Shown here piece after piece: positions 1-12,467 of a stretch of 64,000 nucleotides of DNA; position 1 is the stretch's first letter, and every line of letters starts with the position of its first letter. The stretch lies in the NCBI GenBank assembly GCA_007922195.1, contig ML681997.1:12722142-12786141 (forward strand), written 5' to 3'. Source of the DNA: Podocnemis expansa (lineage: Eukaryota; Chordata; Testudines; Podocnemididae). The position numbers and the translations under genes were made by a program. The notes under the pieces were generated by a model. It did not search any database and was not told the origin of the DNA. It saw only the letters and a list, made by a program, of their open reading frames with translations.

Positions 1-698
1 ATTTACAAAAAGACAGTATTTTGTATTTCCCTTCAGTAGAATTACAGATATTGATAGGTTTGTGAGTGGATTAACCCCAAATACCATTACCCACTATGTC
101 CTGCACCAAGTATGCAACTACCATGCTAATACAGGACCCATGCAGATTGGTTGCTCCACTTCAGCAGCTGTTAGGCACAGCTCCTAAGCCTGCCTTACAT
201 ATCTTTATTTGGAAATCATGGCTGATATTTTATGTATTTCACAGAATACATTTTATGAGTGTAGACCATGCAAAGAGCAAGCTCCATTGACTGAGCTGCA
301 GCTAACTTCTAAGTATAGTCAAAATTAGCTTTTGTTTGTTTTTTTTAAATGTTTTATCAATCTATTGACTCATTTGCACCTGCTGTACCATGTGGCATAT
401 GTTTGTTTTGACCAAGGTCATCAAATGAATTACATCCTCATTGCAGGTTTTGTTAGAAAGGTCTTTGAAAGCAGAGGATTGTGAAACATTCTTTTACTAC
501 ACCTGAGGTATTGCAAATAACCGTGAAAAAACTAACAGCAGGCAGGAATGCTGAGGAAACTGCTCTGATAAACTGTAGGGTTTAAAAGAAACATTAACTT
601 TATTGATTTGACTGTGTTTCAGGGAACCTAAACAAAAAGCATTTTTGAAAGTGTAAAAACAAAACCAATTTTATACGTTACTAAAATTAAAAAGAATC
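1..698. other. Intergenic, nothing recognised
   Basis: AT-rich non-coding DNA. Only short open frames without codon bias or known motifs. No repeat recognised. Confidence 0.5.
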
Positions 699-710
699 TA
701 CAAAGATAGA

Positions 711-923
711 CAAGTTCCAGAGGGGTAACTGTGTTAGTCTGTGTACAGCAAACACAAAAATCCAATGGCACCTTAAAGATTAACAACTTTCTTTGGGCAT
801 AAGCTTTCATTGGCTCCAATCCACTTCATCAAATGCAACTGATGAAGTGGTTTGGAGCGCACAAATGCTTACACCCAAAGACATTTGTTAGTCTTTAAGG
901 TGCCACAGAACTTTAGTTGTTTT
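711..923. mobile_element. PLE-tail foldback with 12-bp TSD
   Basis: Antisense arm (711-836, outer end TTCCAGAGGGGTAACTGTGTTAGTC) is followed at once by a sense arm (837-923, CTGATGAAGTGG ... TTGTTAGTCTTTAAGGTGCC). The unit is bounded by TACAAAGATAGA (699-710) and TACAAAGGTAGA (924-935), a 12-bp target duplication with one mismatch. The left arm has the full terminus; the right arm stops shortly after GTGCCACAGAACT. Both ribozyme cores are broken: TTGATGA in the antisense copy, and GAAA lost in the sense copy. Confidence 0.75.
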
Positions 924-935
924 TACAAAGGTAGA

Positions 936-1671
936 ATTCCTCTGGGAAAAAAATAGAGCTGTGTACATATTTTCAAAGAAAAGTATAGTTCACCATAATG
1001 ATTATTTGGAACTATTGTTTTATTGTTTTATTTTATTTTTATTATTATTAGTCTTCTTGAATAAAGGAAGGCCGGCATTAAAGATATGGCAGTTTTGTTA
1101 GTATTCTTATGAGAAAAGTTCTTAATTTTTTCCTAAGGACTGGATTTGAAAACAGTTGCTCACACTGAGGAGTACATAGCCCTGTGTGAAATCCCGTTAA
1201 TGTCAATAGGCTTGACTTGCTGTTGCTTGGTATCTTGTGTGATCATTTACCCCAATACAAAGTGGGGGTGAAATGTTCTAAACCCACTTTGCACAAGTGT
1301 AAATGACTATATTCGAGGAGTGAAATCCTGCCCCCCCCCCTTTGAAGTCAGTTGTAATTTTACCTTTGACATCAGTGGAGTCAGGATTTCACCCACAGTG
1401 GAGAGCTACAAGTAATCAAGCCCACATGGAAATGATCTTGGAACAAGAGGCCAGTAATGGTATCAGCATCTGCCCCTAGAAGTGTATGGGTTAGAAGTCA
1501 CTGAGGCAAAAACAACCTCCTCTTTCTCATCTTCCTCAGACCATGGAGGAATCAGCTCATTGAGAAACTGTGAACACTGTAATTGCTGTAAGTCTTCTAG
1601 AACTTCATTCACTTCTCTTTAAAGCCACTCCTCTATGACTGTAACTACTAATTCCTTATGTAATCTTCTCA
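936..1671. other. Intergenic, nothing recognised
   Basis: No open frame of note and no family recognised. It includes a C10 run near 1330. Confidence 0.45.
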
Positions 1672-1684
1672 CAGGACTTTTATA

Positions 1685-1804
1685 ATTTCCAGAGGGGTAA
1701 CCATGTTAGTCTATGTACAGCAAAAACAATGAGAGTCCTGCTGAACCTTAAAGACTAACCAGTTTCTTCAGGCATAAGCTTTTGTGGACTCCAACCCACT
1801 TTGC
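1685..1804 (-). mobile_element. PLE tail, single antisense copy with 13-bp TSD
   Basis: The sequence from TTCCAGAGGGGTAACC to CCAACCCACTTTGC is the antisense of the same tail family as 711-923. It is flanked by CAGGACTTTTATA (1672-1684) and CAGGAGTTTTATA (1805-1817), one mismatch. The ribozyme core is decayed. Confidence 0.7.
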
Positions 1805-1839
1805 CAGGAGTTTTATAGATGTACATAACTATTTATTGT

Positions 1840-2120
1840 ATTATTATTATTATTATTATTTATTAAAGATTTATATTGCAATAGCACATTAAGGCCCCAG
1901 TTATGTTGGGTTGCAATGTCCTAGATGTTGTCTAAAAATAAATGGCAGTTCTGAAGCTTACAGTTGAAAAGAGTATTGTTATTCTTTAATTGAATTGCCT
2001 ATTGTGCTAGACACTGTATGTGCTAGAAGGCAGCCCCTGCCCCAAAGAGCTTACAGTCTACCTTAAGACAAGCCAGTTTCACAAACGAGCAAAAGTAATG
2101 GAGGAGGGAGGAGCACATAA
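1840..2120 (+). repeat. Ancient interspersed repeat (ATT)n ... CTTACAGTCTA type
   Basis: An (ATT)n run is followed by GCAATAGCACATTAAGGCCCCAG, ATTGTGCTAGACACTGTATG and CCTGCCCCAAAGAGCTTACAGTC. The same order of blocks recurs at about 10976 and 11955. I recognise it as an old, widespread sauropsid repeat but cannot name the family with certainty (possibly a LINE 3' end). Confidence 0.55.
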
Positions 2121-4879
2121 TTACACTGATAACTATGTGCACAATTCCCTGCTCACACTGTTGAATGCCAAAGGGCCAGTTGCTCAGCAGGTTAAATTGA
2201 TGTCATGGCTGATGGGTCAGTGCTTATTTACATGAGTTGAGGATCTATAAGGAGGCAGGCTGTAGTCACTCTCTTTGACTATAACTGGGATTCCCAAGTT
2301 AATACTGCTCTTGAAAAATTCTTCTGTGGACTTTTAAACATAGTCAGGATCTTGAATTTACATCTCAGCCAAAAGTTGGCACCTGTAACAGCACCGTGCC
2401 CCCTAGCAGCAAGAGATCAGAACAGACAGGGAGCATAAAAATCACCAGCGTTCCTTCCTGTAGCGCTTAGCTTTTCCTTGGACATTTCCCAACCAACTGC
2501 TGAGGAGGCCTGACCCTGCTTAGCTTGTGAGCTCTGATGAGATCATCGTTGGAGGTAGGATGGCGGCTAGCCAAAATAAGAGTATGGAACCTTAACAACA
2601 GATGCAGCAAAGAGTCAGCTAAAGGAGCCGTTTAATCTGGTTTCTGTAGAAACGCTGTGTGGCCCTCTCAGGTACTGTATTGTATTACCTCCGTTCACTG
2701 TACAGAGCATGCTGCTGCTACCACTTTACCCATTTTTTGGTTTTTCCATTGCAGAAGCCTGGAACAGTAGTGTATTTCTCTCTCTGCTCCAATGAAACTT
2801 ATTACATGAGGTTACTTTTGAATTCTTAAAAGCTGCATGTTCCTTTTCTTGGCACTAGGGTCTAAGCTTGCTAAAGTGACAGAAAATCTCATGCCCTTTA
2901 CCAGGCTTCTTGATTTTGTTAGATGAATACAAATATTTGAGAATTTGACACAGTCTCGCCTTATCTTCTATGGTAAAACATTTATGCTAAACCAAACTCT
3001 CTGGTTGGGAAGTTATATTTCAAGCTACACATCTTAAAGGAAACTTACAACGTTTTAGTTTCGTAGATCAATTAAAACAGGCATAACATCTGGCATTAGG
3101 TTGCATGGGTATCTGTGGTGCAAGTGAAAAAAGAAAAAGCAGATTTTGGATAAACCTCATTTTTATTTCTGAGTCAGATTTTCGCTGTAGGACTTGTCCA
3201 ACTCCCACAGCTGACAGTGACAAGGCCCCTCTTAAACGGCGACCTCTTTACGCAGACTCTGCAATGCCACGTGAGATTGGCATCGAACCATTATTTGCCT
3301 CTGACCACTGTCCTGGCTGAAACAGAGCTGAGAAGCCAGTTGTGTTTTATAGATGGTGGGCCAAAAATGGCAGTGCATGGAGTAAAAGAGGGGGTGTAGT
3401 TCGTCCTGTGTGTGTATTTTTAGGTTAACTGTTTTATTACTCAGCTGTGTCCGTGTCATAACATCTGATGGATCACTTTACAGCTGTAATTGCTTGTCAG
3501 TGACTGATATTAACATTGCAATAATATTGTAATAGCATTTTTCAGTTTATCTATACTCAAGTGCTACTCTCAGTTTGGAGTCTTTATTAAGAGATGAGCA
3601 TTTGAATGTCATTAACAAAATACATTTTTGAAAGTAGATATTTTTGTGCTGTTTGTAAGCTGGGATGCAATAATATATATAGACAAACAGCAAGATTTAG
3701 GTTAACGTTTTCCATTCAAAAATTACCTTAAATCTGAACCCTCCATTTAATTCGCTTCATCAAAGCTGCTGATAGGGTCACATCCAAATCCAGCATAGAG
3801 TCAGTTAATCCACAGTTTACATTTGCAACCGTGTCCATGGGCGCCATGGTTTCTGCACCGTCAGTTCCTGAGAGATGTATCTACAGTGCACATTGAACAA
3901 AAGGCAAAACTGTTTTGAAATGACCCAAGTTGGATTTTATTCCTCCCTCCTCCACATATCCCAGCCCTGAATGAGAAGGACTTCTATGCAAAGGGACTCA
4001 ATCTGGCCAAAATTTCCAGTTAGCCTCAGTAACAGGCAGCATGAAATGGAAACGACACTATTTTGCTTCCATTTACTGTAAGGTAACTGTGAGTGAGACT
4101 GTAACAGGAAACTTACAAATGCTCTTCGCAGAAGCTATATTTAGGCAGACACACTGACATGATACTGCTGAGTAAAATAAACACGCAGGAGACAACCAGT
4201 CCTGAGAGACTTTCAAGTTCATCCACATGATACACTAGTAATAAGTGAATTATTCTATGTGACCTTTACTACAGAAACATATATAAAGGGAGGCTGTTGT
4301 GCAACTACACAGGTAAACAGGGAGCATCACAAATTAAAAAATTAACTTGAAATGAGAGCTGTGAAGCTCCACACTGAAAGACAAGCTCTGCTAGCTGAAG
4401 CAAGTGAGAGTTTGTTACTCGCAATTCCTTGGAGATGCTGTTGTCCTTTATATAAAACAGGGTAATGAATGGTTTGGTGATGGCAGAGAATTTAACCATT
4501 TGACCACAACAGAGATTGATATGATACAGTTATCTAGGAACTGTAATTCGCTTACAGAATAATCAGGCAGAGTTAAATGTGTCAGCCATATGCATCATTT
4601 CCCAAAATGCAATTAATCCACGCTACAGGAGTTTGGCTGGCAAACTCAGTGATACGTTATCATAGTGAACTCTATTGACCCAGCTTTCAGAAGTCCTCAG
4701 CACCCCACTGCTTCCATTAACGTCACTTGGAGTTTAATTATTTATTATTTGAATTTCCTCCAGCTAGGGCTAATTTCTAAAACCTCCTGGCTTCAAAGAT
4801 GTGAGGAGAGACTGTGAGGCACATGAGTTAGTGCAAGTCTGGAGGGGAGCCTGAAGATGTGCTTTATTCTTCATCCTGC
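2121..4879. other. Intergenic, nothing recognised
   Basis: No coding exon supported. Open frames at 3105-3459 overlap on both strands without a recognisable motif. No repeat family was identified by eye. Confidence 0.4.
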
Positions 4880-5035
4880 CACTGTCTTGACAAAATGACC
4901 ATCAGGAAGTCCATTTAGCTTCTCTGTGTCCCCATCTGCAAAATGGGGGATGGTGATACCTTCCCACCGTTGAAAAGTGCCTCAAGATCTGTGCATGACA
5001 AGTGCTATGTAAAGGTTAAATCTTATGATTTATTA
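4880..5035 (+). repeat. MIR-type CORE-SINE relic
   Basis: The stretch GTCCATTTAGCTTCTCTGTG, CCCCATCTGCAAAATGGGG, GGTGATACC and GACAAGTGCTATGTAAAGG follows the order of the MIR core and 3' part. The tRNA-derived head is not clear. MIR elements predate amniote radiation, so presence in a reptile is expected. Confidence 0.65.
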
Positions 5036-5884
5036 CTAAATACTTCAGTTTACGCAGAACCACTCCAGTTTTATACAATCCCTTTGCCACTTGCTTTGTT
5101 ACTGAAGATGTCAGAACAGCCCACTTGATATTGATCCAGCTATTGCTTGCCTGAGCAGCACAGGCAAATATAATTTTGGCAAGTATTATTCAGAATGAAT
5201 AAATCCAGGAATGTAGCAAGGACTGTTTATTTTATAAGGTAAATATATGTCCTTTTTGCCCTCCTGTGCTATAGACTTTGTGGTCTTATACAGGGGGAGA
5301 GAATAAATGGCAGAGGCCTGTATTTCATAAGAGCATAGTCCTATTCTCTCGACATCCATATAGTCCCCAATGAAGTGAGTTTTGCAAGCCAAAAGCACTG
5401 CAAAATCAGAGACATAAATTAAGTTCCCAGTAAGATGCAGCTGCAGTGCGTCTGGTGAAAAAACTCTGCACCAACAGGAAGTACTCTCCCATTTGGCATG
5501 TTTACTCCACCTCTGTGAGAGGTAGAAGCTATGTCAGCGGGAGACATGGTGCCGGTGTGGCTAGCGCTTATGATGCTGTAACGTTATATTGCTTTGTTCA
5601 TAGGAAGTCTTCTTCAAACCCCTGAGTGATGTATGGACTGGTCTACGCTTGCTGCTGTTTTCAGCAGCAGTGGAAGGAAGATACGCAAGCTACATAAAGT
5701 AACTTGCTTATCTCCCTTCAACTTTCTAATGCCCACTTACCTCTGTGTCTCTGCTGCAGTGAGTCAAAGAGAAATGCACTTCCTTTGACTCAGCACTACT
5801 CTTCTTGAGGCAGTGGACTTACTGAGTTGAATTCCAGATTGACTGAGCCGGTCTTCACTGGACTTGGTCTAAGTTAGATCAACT
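5036..5884. other. Intergenic, nothing recognised
   Basis: No coding or repeat feature supported. Confidence 0.4.
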
Positions 5885-6195
5885 TAAGCAGTAGTGTAGA
5901 CCTGTCGTAAACCTGCTCAGTTGTTTTAACCTCTCCTCATAGGTCAGGTTTTTTAAATCTTTTATTGTCATTGTTGCTTGTCTCTGGGCATGCTTCAGTT
6001 TGCCCATATCTTTCCTAAGGAGTGGCGCCAGAACTGAACCCTGCGCTCTAGATGAGGACTCACCAGTGCCAAGAAAAGTGCAAGAGTTACCTTCTGTTAT
6101 TACAAACACTCCTGTTAATACACCCCAGAACTATACTTGTCTTTTTTCCAACTGCATCACATTGTTGATGCCTATTTAAACTGTGATCCAAACGA
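5885..6195 (-). mobile_element. CR1 LINE fragment (RT C-terminal part)
   Basis: On the minus strand this encodes an order typical of the end of CR1 ORF2: a 'VLAPLLRKDMGKLKHAQRQAT' type segment followed by 'KDLKNLTYEERLKQL'. On the + strand it reads as CTCATAGGTCAGG ... CTCCTGTTAATACACCCCAGAA. Stops and frame breaks show it is dead. Confidence 0.75.
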
Positions 6196-7491
6196 AAAGG
6201 GGCAAAGGGGCTGTGGAGTTGCTGCATCTAACTTCTCTTTGTCCTGACTCCAGGTTGTGGGGAAGGGTCCTTCCCTCAACCGGTCAGTAGTCACTTGTGC
6301 AAAAACCAGTTACATGTGCTGTGAATTTCGCCTTAATTCTATTCCTTGTCATCAGTTTAGCACAGTGTTTTCAGTCTCTTGGTGTAATTCATTTGTAGTA
6401 AGTAGTTATGTGAGATACAACAGGTTTTCTTCCGGGACCAGGACTATTTTAATGTTCATTCTCCATACTGTATTAAACCCAAATAATGTCTATTTGTATC
6501 CATATGAGTTAAATTCACAAAGTTAAGGACATTGGTCTAATTTTACCCCAGGCATAACTTCACCACAGCTAGCAGAGTTGTTCAAAAGATGCATTTGTCC
6601 CATTGCATCTGTATTTATTTATATATTTGTACATTTTCTGTTACATTAATCTCACAAGAGCAATCATTGGGACATTCTTCCAAGCCGCTAATGTAAAAGC
6701 CCTCCCGCTGAGGTAATGGACTGCAGAACACACTAAGTGCTGAAGCCATGAGCTAAGATAAATATGTTTGTAGGTATTTTAAACATTTGCAATGGCTTCA
6801 AATCCAACTGTTTCCAAGACAAGTTCAGAGGCTGTAAGTGAACTGTCTGTAAGGCATCTCCTAGGCTTTTATCCTGCGCATGCTTTATCTTTCAGATGAC
6901 TAGTGTGGTAAATCAGCAGGAGACATCTACTGTAAAAATCTGCTGCATGACAATTAGATGTGTTTGCTGGTGCCACTCAACCCTGCTATATTTAGCAACA
7001 TGAGCACCAGGTGGGCCACTGCAGACTAACCCATTAAAAGTAATGGAATGAGTGATCTCACTCTATTGCTTCCAGAGGGCTGTCAGAGGTTTGTGTGTGT
7101 GAGCAGAGATTTGAACTCTATAGAAACAAACATTTTATTATATTTGCTGTTTGCACAGATGAGGGGAGGCACAACAAAAGCTCCTGTAGATGATCAGTGT
7201 GATTCAAGATGTCAAGATGTCTGCAGCCTGCCAAGAATGTGGCTCTTACATTTTAAAGACAACATTCGTCCGTATAGTCAATGATTACTCGGCTTTCTGA
7301 GTCAGACAGGAAGTTTATGGCAGATTTTAATTCAAACTTGAATACATCACATTGGAAAATAAGAACTTTCTTCCCGTGGAAAATGTTGACTTTGTTTTTG
7401 TTCATTGGAAACCCAAATAATTAGTCATAAAACCAAAAGATATTGAGTCAAAATGCTCCTATCATGCTTCATAAAATTTGAAGTTTGAAAG
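6196..7491. other. Intergenic, nothing recognised
   Basis: No coding or repeat feature supported. Confidence 0.4.
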
Positions 7492-7673
7492 CCTTATACT
7501 CCTATTCTCTTCTATGGGCTTGGCTCTCTCCCTGGAATATATCACCCATGATGCCTCCCTTTTGTCCCAAATGATGAGGGGGGGTGCATCACAAAAGTTC
7601 CTGGTAATCATGCATAATGGGAGATGTAGTGTATCCAGAGAGCTTAGCCCATAGAGGAGAGTGAGAGCATAAG
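7492..7673. mobile_element. Unclassified element with about 40-bp TIRs
   Basis: The left end reads CTTATACTCCTATTCTCTTC then TATGGGCTTGGCTCTCT. The right end read in reverse gives CTTATGCTCTCACTCTCCTC then TATGGGCTAAGCTCTCT. The centre contains ATGATGCCTCCC and CATAATGGGAGATGTAGT. No target duplication is visible. A MITE of unknown superfamily (hAT-like is a guess). Confidence 0.55.
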
Positions 7674-7989
7674 ATACGTGAACCTACCAATCCCATGAGG
7701 CACAGTGGAACCAATTTTGAATTGACGTAGTGGTGGTAAGACTATATATGTTAATACACTTCCCCGGGGCGAGTGTTAAAAAGCCAATTTTCCATCAAAA
7801 ACAATGTTAGTAGGAATATTTTTGACCAGCTGAACTTCTGAATTCCAACTCCATGCCTCATCCACAAGGCCATTGCTGCTCTCTTGCTGGCCCCACTTTT
7901 GCCAGCAAACTGCACAGCAGGCAACTTGGTTCTGTATATTGTATCAGTGACTACTCTGATATGCATGGGAGTGCAGAATTTCTGCTGAA
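7674..7989. other. Intergenic, nothing recognised
   Basis: A minus-strand frame (7751-8077) overlaps the CR1 fragment and lacks known motifs. Confidence 0.4.
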
Positions 7990-8290
7990 CACAGCAGGAC
8001 AAAAGAGTAACGATTAAACTGATAATGTTTGCAGATGACGCAGAAATTGGGGGAGTGCTAAATAATGAAGAAGACACATCATTGACAGAGTGATCTGAAT
8101 AGTTTAGTAAAGTGGAAATAAGGAAATGGAATACATTTTAACATGTAACATGTAGGAACAAAGAGTGTAGGCTGTACATACCGCATGGGAAACTCCAGCC
8201 TGGTAAGCAGCGAGTCAGAAAAAGATTTGCGGGTCATGGCGAATAAGCCCCCAATGCAACGCTGTGGTCAAAGGAACTAGTGCAACTCTT
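7990..8290 (+). mobile_element. CR1 LINE fragment (RT catalytic region)
   Basis: The translated + strand shows 'MFADDAEIGGVLNNEEDT' (RT FADD box) and later fragments matching the 'RMGNSSLVSSESEKDLGVM' type block, with several stops and frameshifts. It is probably the upstream part of the CR1 copy that resumes at 8915. Confidence 0.7.
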
Positions 8291-8914
8291 GGATGAACAG
8301 ACCAGATTCTCACTGAGAGTATTGATTAGTTATATAGCCAATTGTTTTGACTGTACTTGGGGTTTGGTATTAAAAATGTTCAAGAGCCCAAATAACCAAA
8401 CTTAGCCAAATTCAGTTTAATGGCAAAAACCTTACAATATGAAAAGGTGACCTACACATTTTCTTTCTAGGAAGCAATTCTTGTGGCACATTCATCATAC
8501 ACAGAAGGCGTGCTTTGAAATATGCATTGAAGACCATGTGTTTACAAACTAGAAAGCACTGTATACATTAACTAGGATGCAAACCCCCTAGTCTGTAACA
8601 GTTCCTTATCAAGTTGTCCTGTCCCTTTCTATATATATTGTGTTTTGGATAGACTCCCCATTATTTCATGCCAAAGCTAACTTCAGCTTTTCAAAGTGTT
8701 GTGGGATGCAAGACATTGGTGAACAGAATTGTGGGTGTATCGTGATACATTCAATTAGCATAATTTTCCAACACTTATTTATTTGATGCATATTATATTA
8801 AAGCTGACTGCATAATTAGGTGTATACTACACCTACGACGTGTGTGTCGCTCACAGTGTAGAGAGGTTATTTTACTTCTCTGTTTGGCACTGGTGGGAGT
8901 ACTCTGCTAATTCC
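8291..8914. other. Unexplained insert or gap within a CR1 copy
   Basis: It lies between the FADD-region fragment (ending about 8290) and the C-terminal fragment (starting about 8915) of a plus-strand CR1. No family recognised. It could be an insertion into one CR1 or intergenic DNA between two. Confidence 0.35.
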
Positions 8915-9480
8915 ACTGCCCACAGTTCAAGAAAGGTCGTGTAAAATTGGAGAGGGTTCGGAGAAGAGTCACAAGAATGACTAAAGGATTAGAAAACCTG
9001 CCTTATAAGGATGGGATCAAGAAACTCAATCCATTTAGCTTAAGCAAGAGAAGGTTAAGGGGTGACTTAATTACAGTCTGTAAGCACTTACATGAAGAAC
9101 AAATATTTAATAACAAGCTTTTCAATACAGCAGAGAAAGGTATAACATGAGCTGGCTGGAAACTGGAGCTAGACAAATTGAGAATGGCATTAAGGTGTAA
9201 ATTTTTAGCAATGAATGTAATTAGCCACTGAACAGTTTTCCAAGGGTTATGGTGGATTCTCCATCATTGACAATTTTTAAATCAAGACTGGACGGAGTCT
9301 TTTTTGTTTGTTTGTTTGTTTGTTTGTTTGTTTGTTTGTTTGTTTGTTTGTTTAAGGATCTGCTCTAGGAATTATTTTGGGGTAGTTCTATGGACTGTGT
9401 GATACATGATTTCAGATTAGTTGAGCGCAATGCTCCTTCTGGCCTACAAATCTCAGAAACCGTTTCAGGGATGGTTTAAG
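8915..9480 (+). mobile_element. CR1 LINE 3' portion
   Basis: It encodes 'MERVRRRVTRMTKGLENLPYKDGIKKLNPFSLSKRRLRGDL' style sequence, the end of CR1 ORF2. Then comes a 3' UTR-like stretch and GATCTGCTCTAGGAATTATT ... GCTCCTTCTGGCC. A (TTTG)n tract has expanded inside it at 9301-9353. Confidence 0.75.
9301..9353. repeat. (TTTG)n microsatellite
   Basis: About 13 uninterrupted TTTG units inside the CR1 3' region. Confidence 0.95.
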
Positions 9481-9570
9481 ATGGTATTTTGTCCTGCCAT
9501 GAAGGCAGGGGACTGGACTCAAGGACCTCTCATGGTCCCTTCCAGTTTCTATAATTCTATGATTCTATGG
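9470..9570 (+). mobile_element. Second CR1 3' tail
   Basis: GGACTGGACTCAAGGACCTC then TCATGGTCCCTTCCAGTTTC then ATAATTCTATGATTCTATGG is the canonical CR1 3' end with its octamer-like terminus. It follows directly on the tail of the previous copy, so two CR1 ends are stacked. Confidence 0.8.
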
Positions 9571-9639
9571 GAAAAAAAATTAAGTATGTTCTGATGCCTT
9601 CCACATAGAAAGTCTTCCTGAGACTTTTGCTTTACTCAG

Positions 9640-9890
9640 AGCTTCCCAAACTTTTTGTCATCGCAACCCACTTTAATGAAGTACTTCCTGCCAGGACCCC
9701 AGACAGCACGGAGGATGCCATTTTGCTCTTTGTACAGAGTGACCTCCCAGGAACTGTGCATTCATGGTAACGCTATGTGGAGTAAAATGGTGTCCTCCAC
9801 ATATTAGGGATTACTGTGATCCCCTCTGCTTTTAAAGTGAACCCATTTGGGGTCACAACCTACAGACTGGGACCCGTTGTCTTAGGTATT
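9640..9890. mobile_element. Probable hAT-like MITE relic
   Basis: The left end CAGAGCTTCCCAAACTTTTT resembles the common hAT terminus CAGNGNTTCCCAAACTTTTT. Near the right, GGGGTCACAACCTACAGACTGGGACCC resembles an inner inverted block. The right terminus and target duplication are not clear. Confidence 0.4.
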
Positions 9891-9953
9891 GCTGTTTGTT
9901 TAACACTGCATTGAGCCACACTAGAGTATTCATAGTTTTACAATGAAGGTGTG

Positions 9954-9954
<1 letters not shown>

Positions 9955-10002
<48 letters not shown>
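9955..10002. repeat. (TGAT)n microsatellite
   Basis: About 12 units of TGAT/ATTG in uninterrupted tandem. Confidence 0.95.
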
Positions 10003-10975
10003 ACACTAAGGATCAGTGGAGTACATACAGTAGAATACTGTAGAATATTTTTTAATCATACAAAGCACATTTTGAGACCAGTAAGGTCTTGCCTTCAGTG
10101 GAAAAGCTAGGAATTGAAGGTGAAAGAAAATACATTTTTCAAGCCGCAAAAGAAGACTGATACTGAATAATCTGAGCCTGAAAAAACAAATGTCAAGTTT
10201 TCTGTGGAAATTCTGAAATAGTTCAATACAAACAAAAGTTAAATTTTGTCAAAAAAAATTCTTAGAAGGAGAGTGTTAATATCCTGATCAGGTCCATCTA
10301 TTAGCTAGATCTCTTCTGTGCTTGTCTGATGTGTCTTGCTTTCTTTAGCTCTTATTAAAAGTAAAGCTACAATGCAAGGAATAGAGCATTACCCCATTTT
10401 ATCATTTTAACTCTTTATAAAACACCACTGAATAAACATTTGGCACAATGTGAGAAGGCCTGATATCAGATATTGCTAAGAAGTTCCCAGCTGCATTTGG
10501 GATGTAAACACAGAAGACAAACCCTCCAAAATAAAAGGGAAACATTTTCTATTAAAGGCTAACAAAAAAGATGATATAAAGACAGATGTTTGGACTAAAT
10601 GCTGTTGAATTGCATTGCAGAAACAAAATATTAGCAACTAATTCTTAAGAAATATGCTCCAGAAATTATGACATTAAAAATAGCTGCAAGGAATACCCAG
10701 GAATTAAAGTCTAGTGTATTTTTGAATTATTTTAAAGCTGTTAGGCTGAACCTTTTCAAAGCCAACTAAGGGATTTGTGACAAAAGTTTCACTTACTCAA
10801 CAAGACTGGTAAGGCTGAATCATCCAGTTAGCTTTGAAAATCTAACCCTTGGATTATATAGCCTAAGGCTTCATTCCTGTAATGAGTTCTGTGCAGAATC
10901 ACAGGTTCACCCAAGTGGGGCTCCTTGCAGGATCTGATAGGTAAGTGTAAAACTATGCTGTGGTGTTATTCTGGT
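10003..10975. other. Intergenic, nothing recognised
   Basis: AT-rich; no coding or repeat feature supported. Confidence 0.4.
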
Positions 10976-11205
10976 CATTATTTATTATGTGTGTTGCAGT
11001 AGCTCCTAGTTTTGGACAACTACCCCCATTGCTCTAGATGTCATAAAAAAATGCAACAAAACCAGCCTCTGTCCCAGGTTGCTTACAGTCTGAATAGAAG
11101 ACATGATATAACAGCTGAATACAGATAGACCAATTAGGGACACTACAAGGAAACAAAGAGATGACACTGGTCAGCGTGATAGGCAGTGGTCTCTGCACAC
11201 CAGTC
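10976..11205 (+). repeat. Ancient interspersed repeat, second copy
   Basis: TTATTTATTATGTGTGTTGC, CAGTAGCTCCTAG, CCCATTGCTCTAGATG, CCTCTGTCCCAGGTTGCTTA and CAGTCTGAATAGA follow the same block order as at 1840-2120. Confidence 0.55.
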
Positions 11206-11954
11206 ACTTAATCATTGCCAAATTCTGCTTCCAGCCAGACTTTTTATGTCACATTTATATCAGTGTGACTGAAAGCAGAATCTGACTTTTTCTAGATAAA
11301 CCTACTCTTTAAGATTGAATATAGGCAAATGGCCTGTCAAATGTGACATGTTGCTTCTCCTTATTTCAGGGAAGCCTGCCTGTCCCTCACAACTGAGAAG
11401 TAAAACTACGTTGCCACAATTTATCTGTGGTGAAATAAATGAGATCAAGCAGGGGGGAAAAATCATGAGTCTCTGTTTAAAATTACAGCTGTAAGCAAAG
11501 AGCCCCTCTAGCAGCCCATATTAGGCAAAGTGCACTCTTTTCTTGTAAAAAGTTTGAAGAATTGTAGATGTGCTGTTCCCACTTATAATCACCAGTGCAC
11601 TTGTATATCCTGAATGAAAACAAGAGGAGATGTCAGGATATTGGAGCAAAACCATGAACTTTAAATTATTCAATGTTATGGCCGAGACCTGCCTGTTGTA
11701 AATCACCAGGTGACAAAACGTACACATACATGCACACAGACAAACACAAATGAAATAATGTGTCTATTGAAAGCATATGGCCTAGTGTTAGATTTTTGTT
11801 CAGAAATGCTGGAGCGGCTTTTTTTTAGTTTTCTCTGCACCCAGGAACTGTGACAATGAGATGACTTAGGTACATATAATTTAATGTCCACTTGTTTGTA
11901 AGATTTTATATAAAAAAATACAATTGAGTTTCAGCTAATTAATGACCATTTCTA
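11206..11954. other. Intergenic, nothing recognised
   Basis: Two overlapping minus frames (11521-11891) lack recognisable motifs. Confidence 0.4.
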
Positions 11955-12175
11955 GAGCTTATTATTATTTGTAACTTGTATTATGGTAGCATGTAGAGGC
12001 CTGATGCATGATCAACTCCCATTGTGCTGGGTGCTGTACTAATAAAGCGAGTGTTCCTGTCCCTTGTAGCAGAAATAAACAAGACACACCCCGTGTGGGA
12101 GTAAAGCACAATTGTTAGGCCCATTTGATGGGAATGAAAGGTGCAGAGAAATTAAGTGACCTGTAAATCTGTGAT
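11955..12175 (+). repeat. Ancient interspersed repeat, third copy
   Basis: ATTATTATTATTTGTAACTT, TAGAGGCCTGATGCATGATC, CCCATTGTGCTGGGTGCTGT then GTTCCTGTCCC. It shares the order of the copies at 1840 and 10976. Confidence 0.5.
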
Positions 12176-12467
12176 CTATAAATTTGACCCCAGGCCTTTT
12201 GAGGACAGTCCACCCACGTCCCTCTCATATGGCAACTAGGATGAGAAACAAACATAAGGAATTTTTCCCACTGAGATTGCACCATGGAAGAGTAAGTTCC
12301 GTTAAGTCCCATCATTTTAAAAGTTCTCGCAGGTTTTATTAAGTGAGGTTACTTCCAGCTCCATGGCTGATCTATTTTTTTCTTGGTGGCACAGTAAATA
12401 TCGTAGAGCGCTGGTTGCCGCCATTGTGCTGAGCTCTTCAAGTGCCCTCAGCAAGACGAGGTACACC

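Noticed and set aside
8947..9150. A small host gene (67 codons, +)
   Set aside because: The protein matches the C-terminal end of CR1 ORF2.
9955..10002. CRISPR-like or regulatory tandem repeat
   Set aside because: It is a plain 4-bp microsatellite; no spaced direct repeats were found anywhere in the window.
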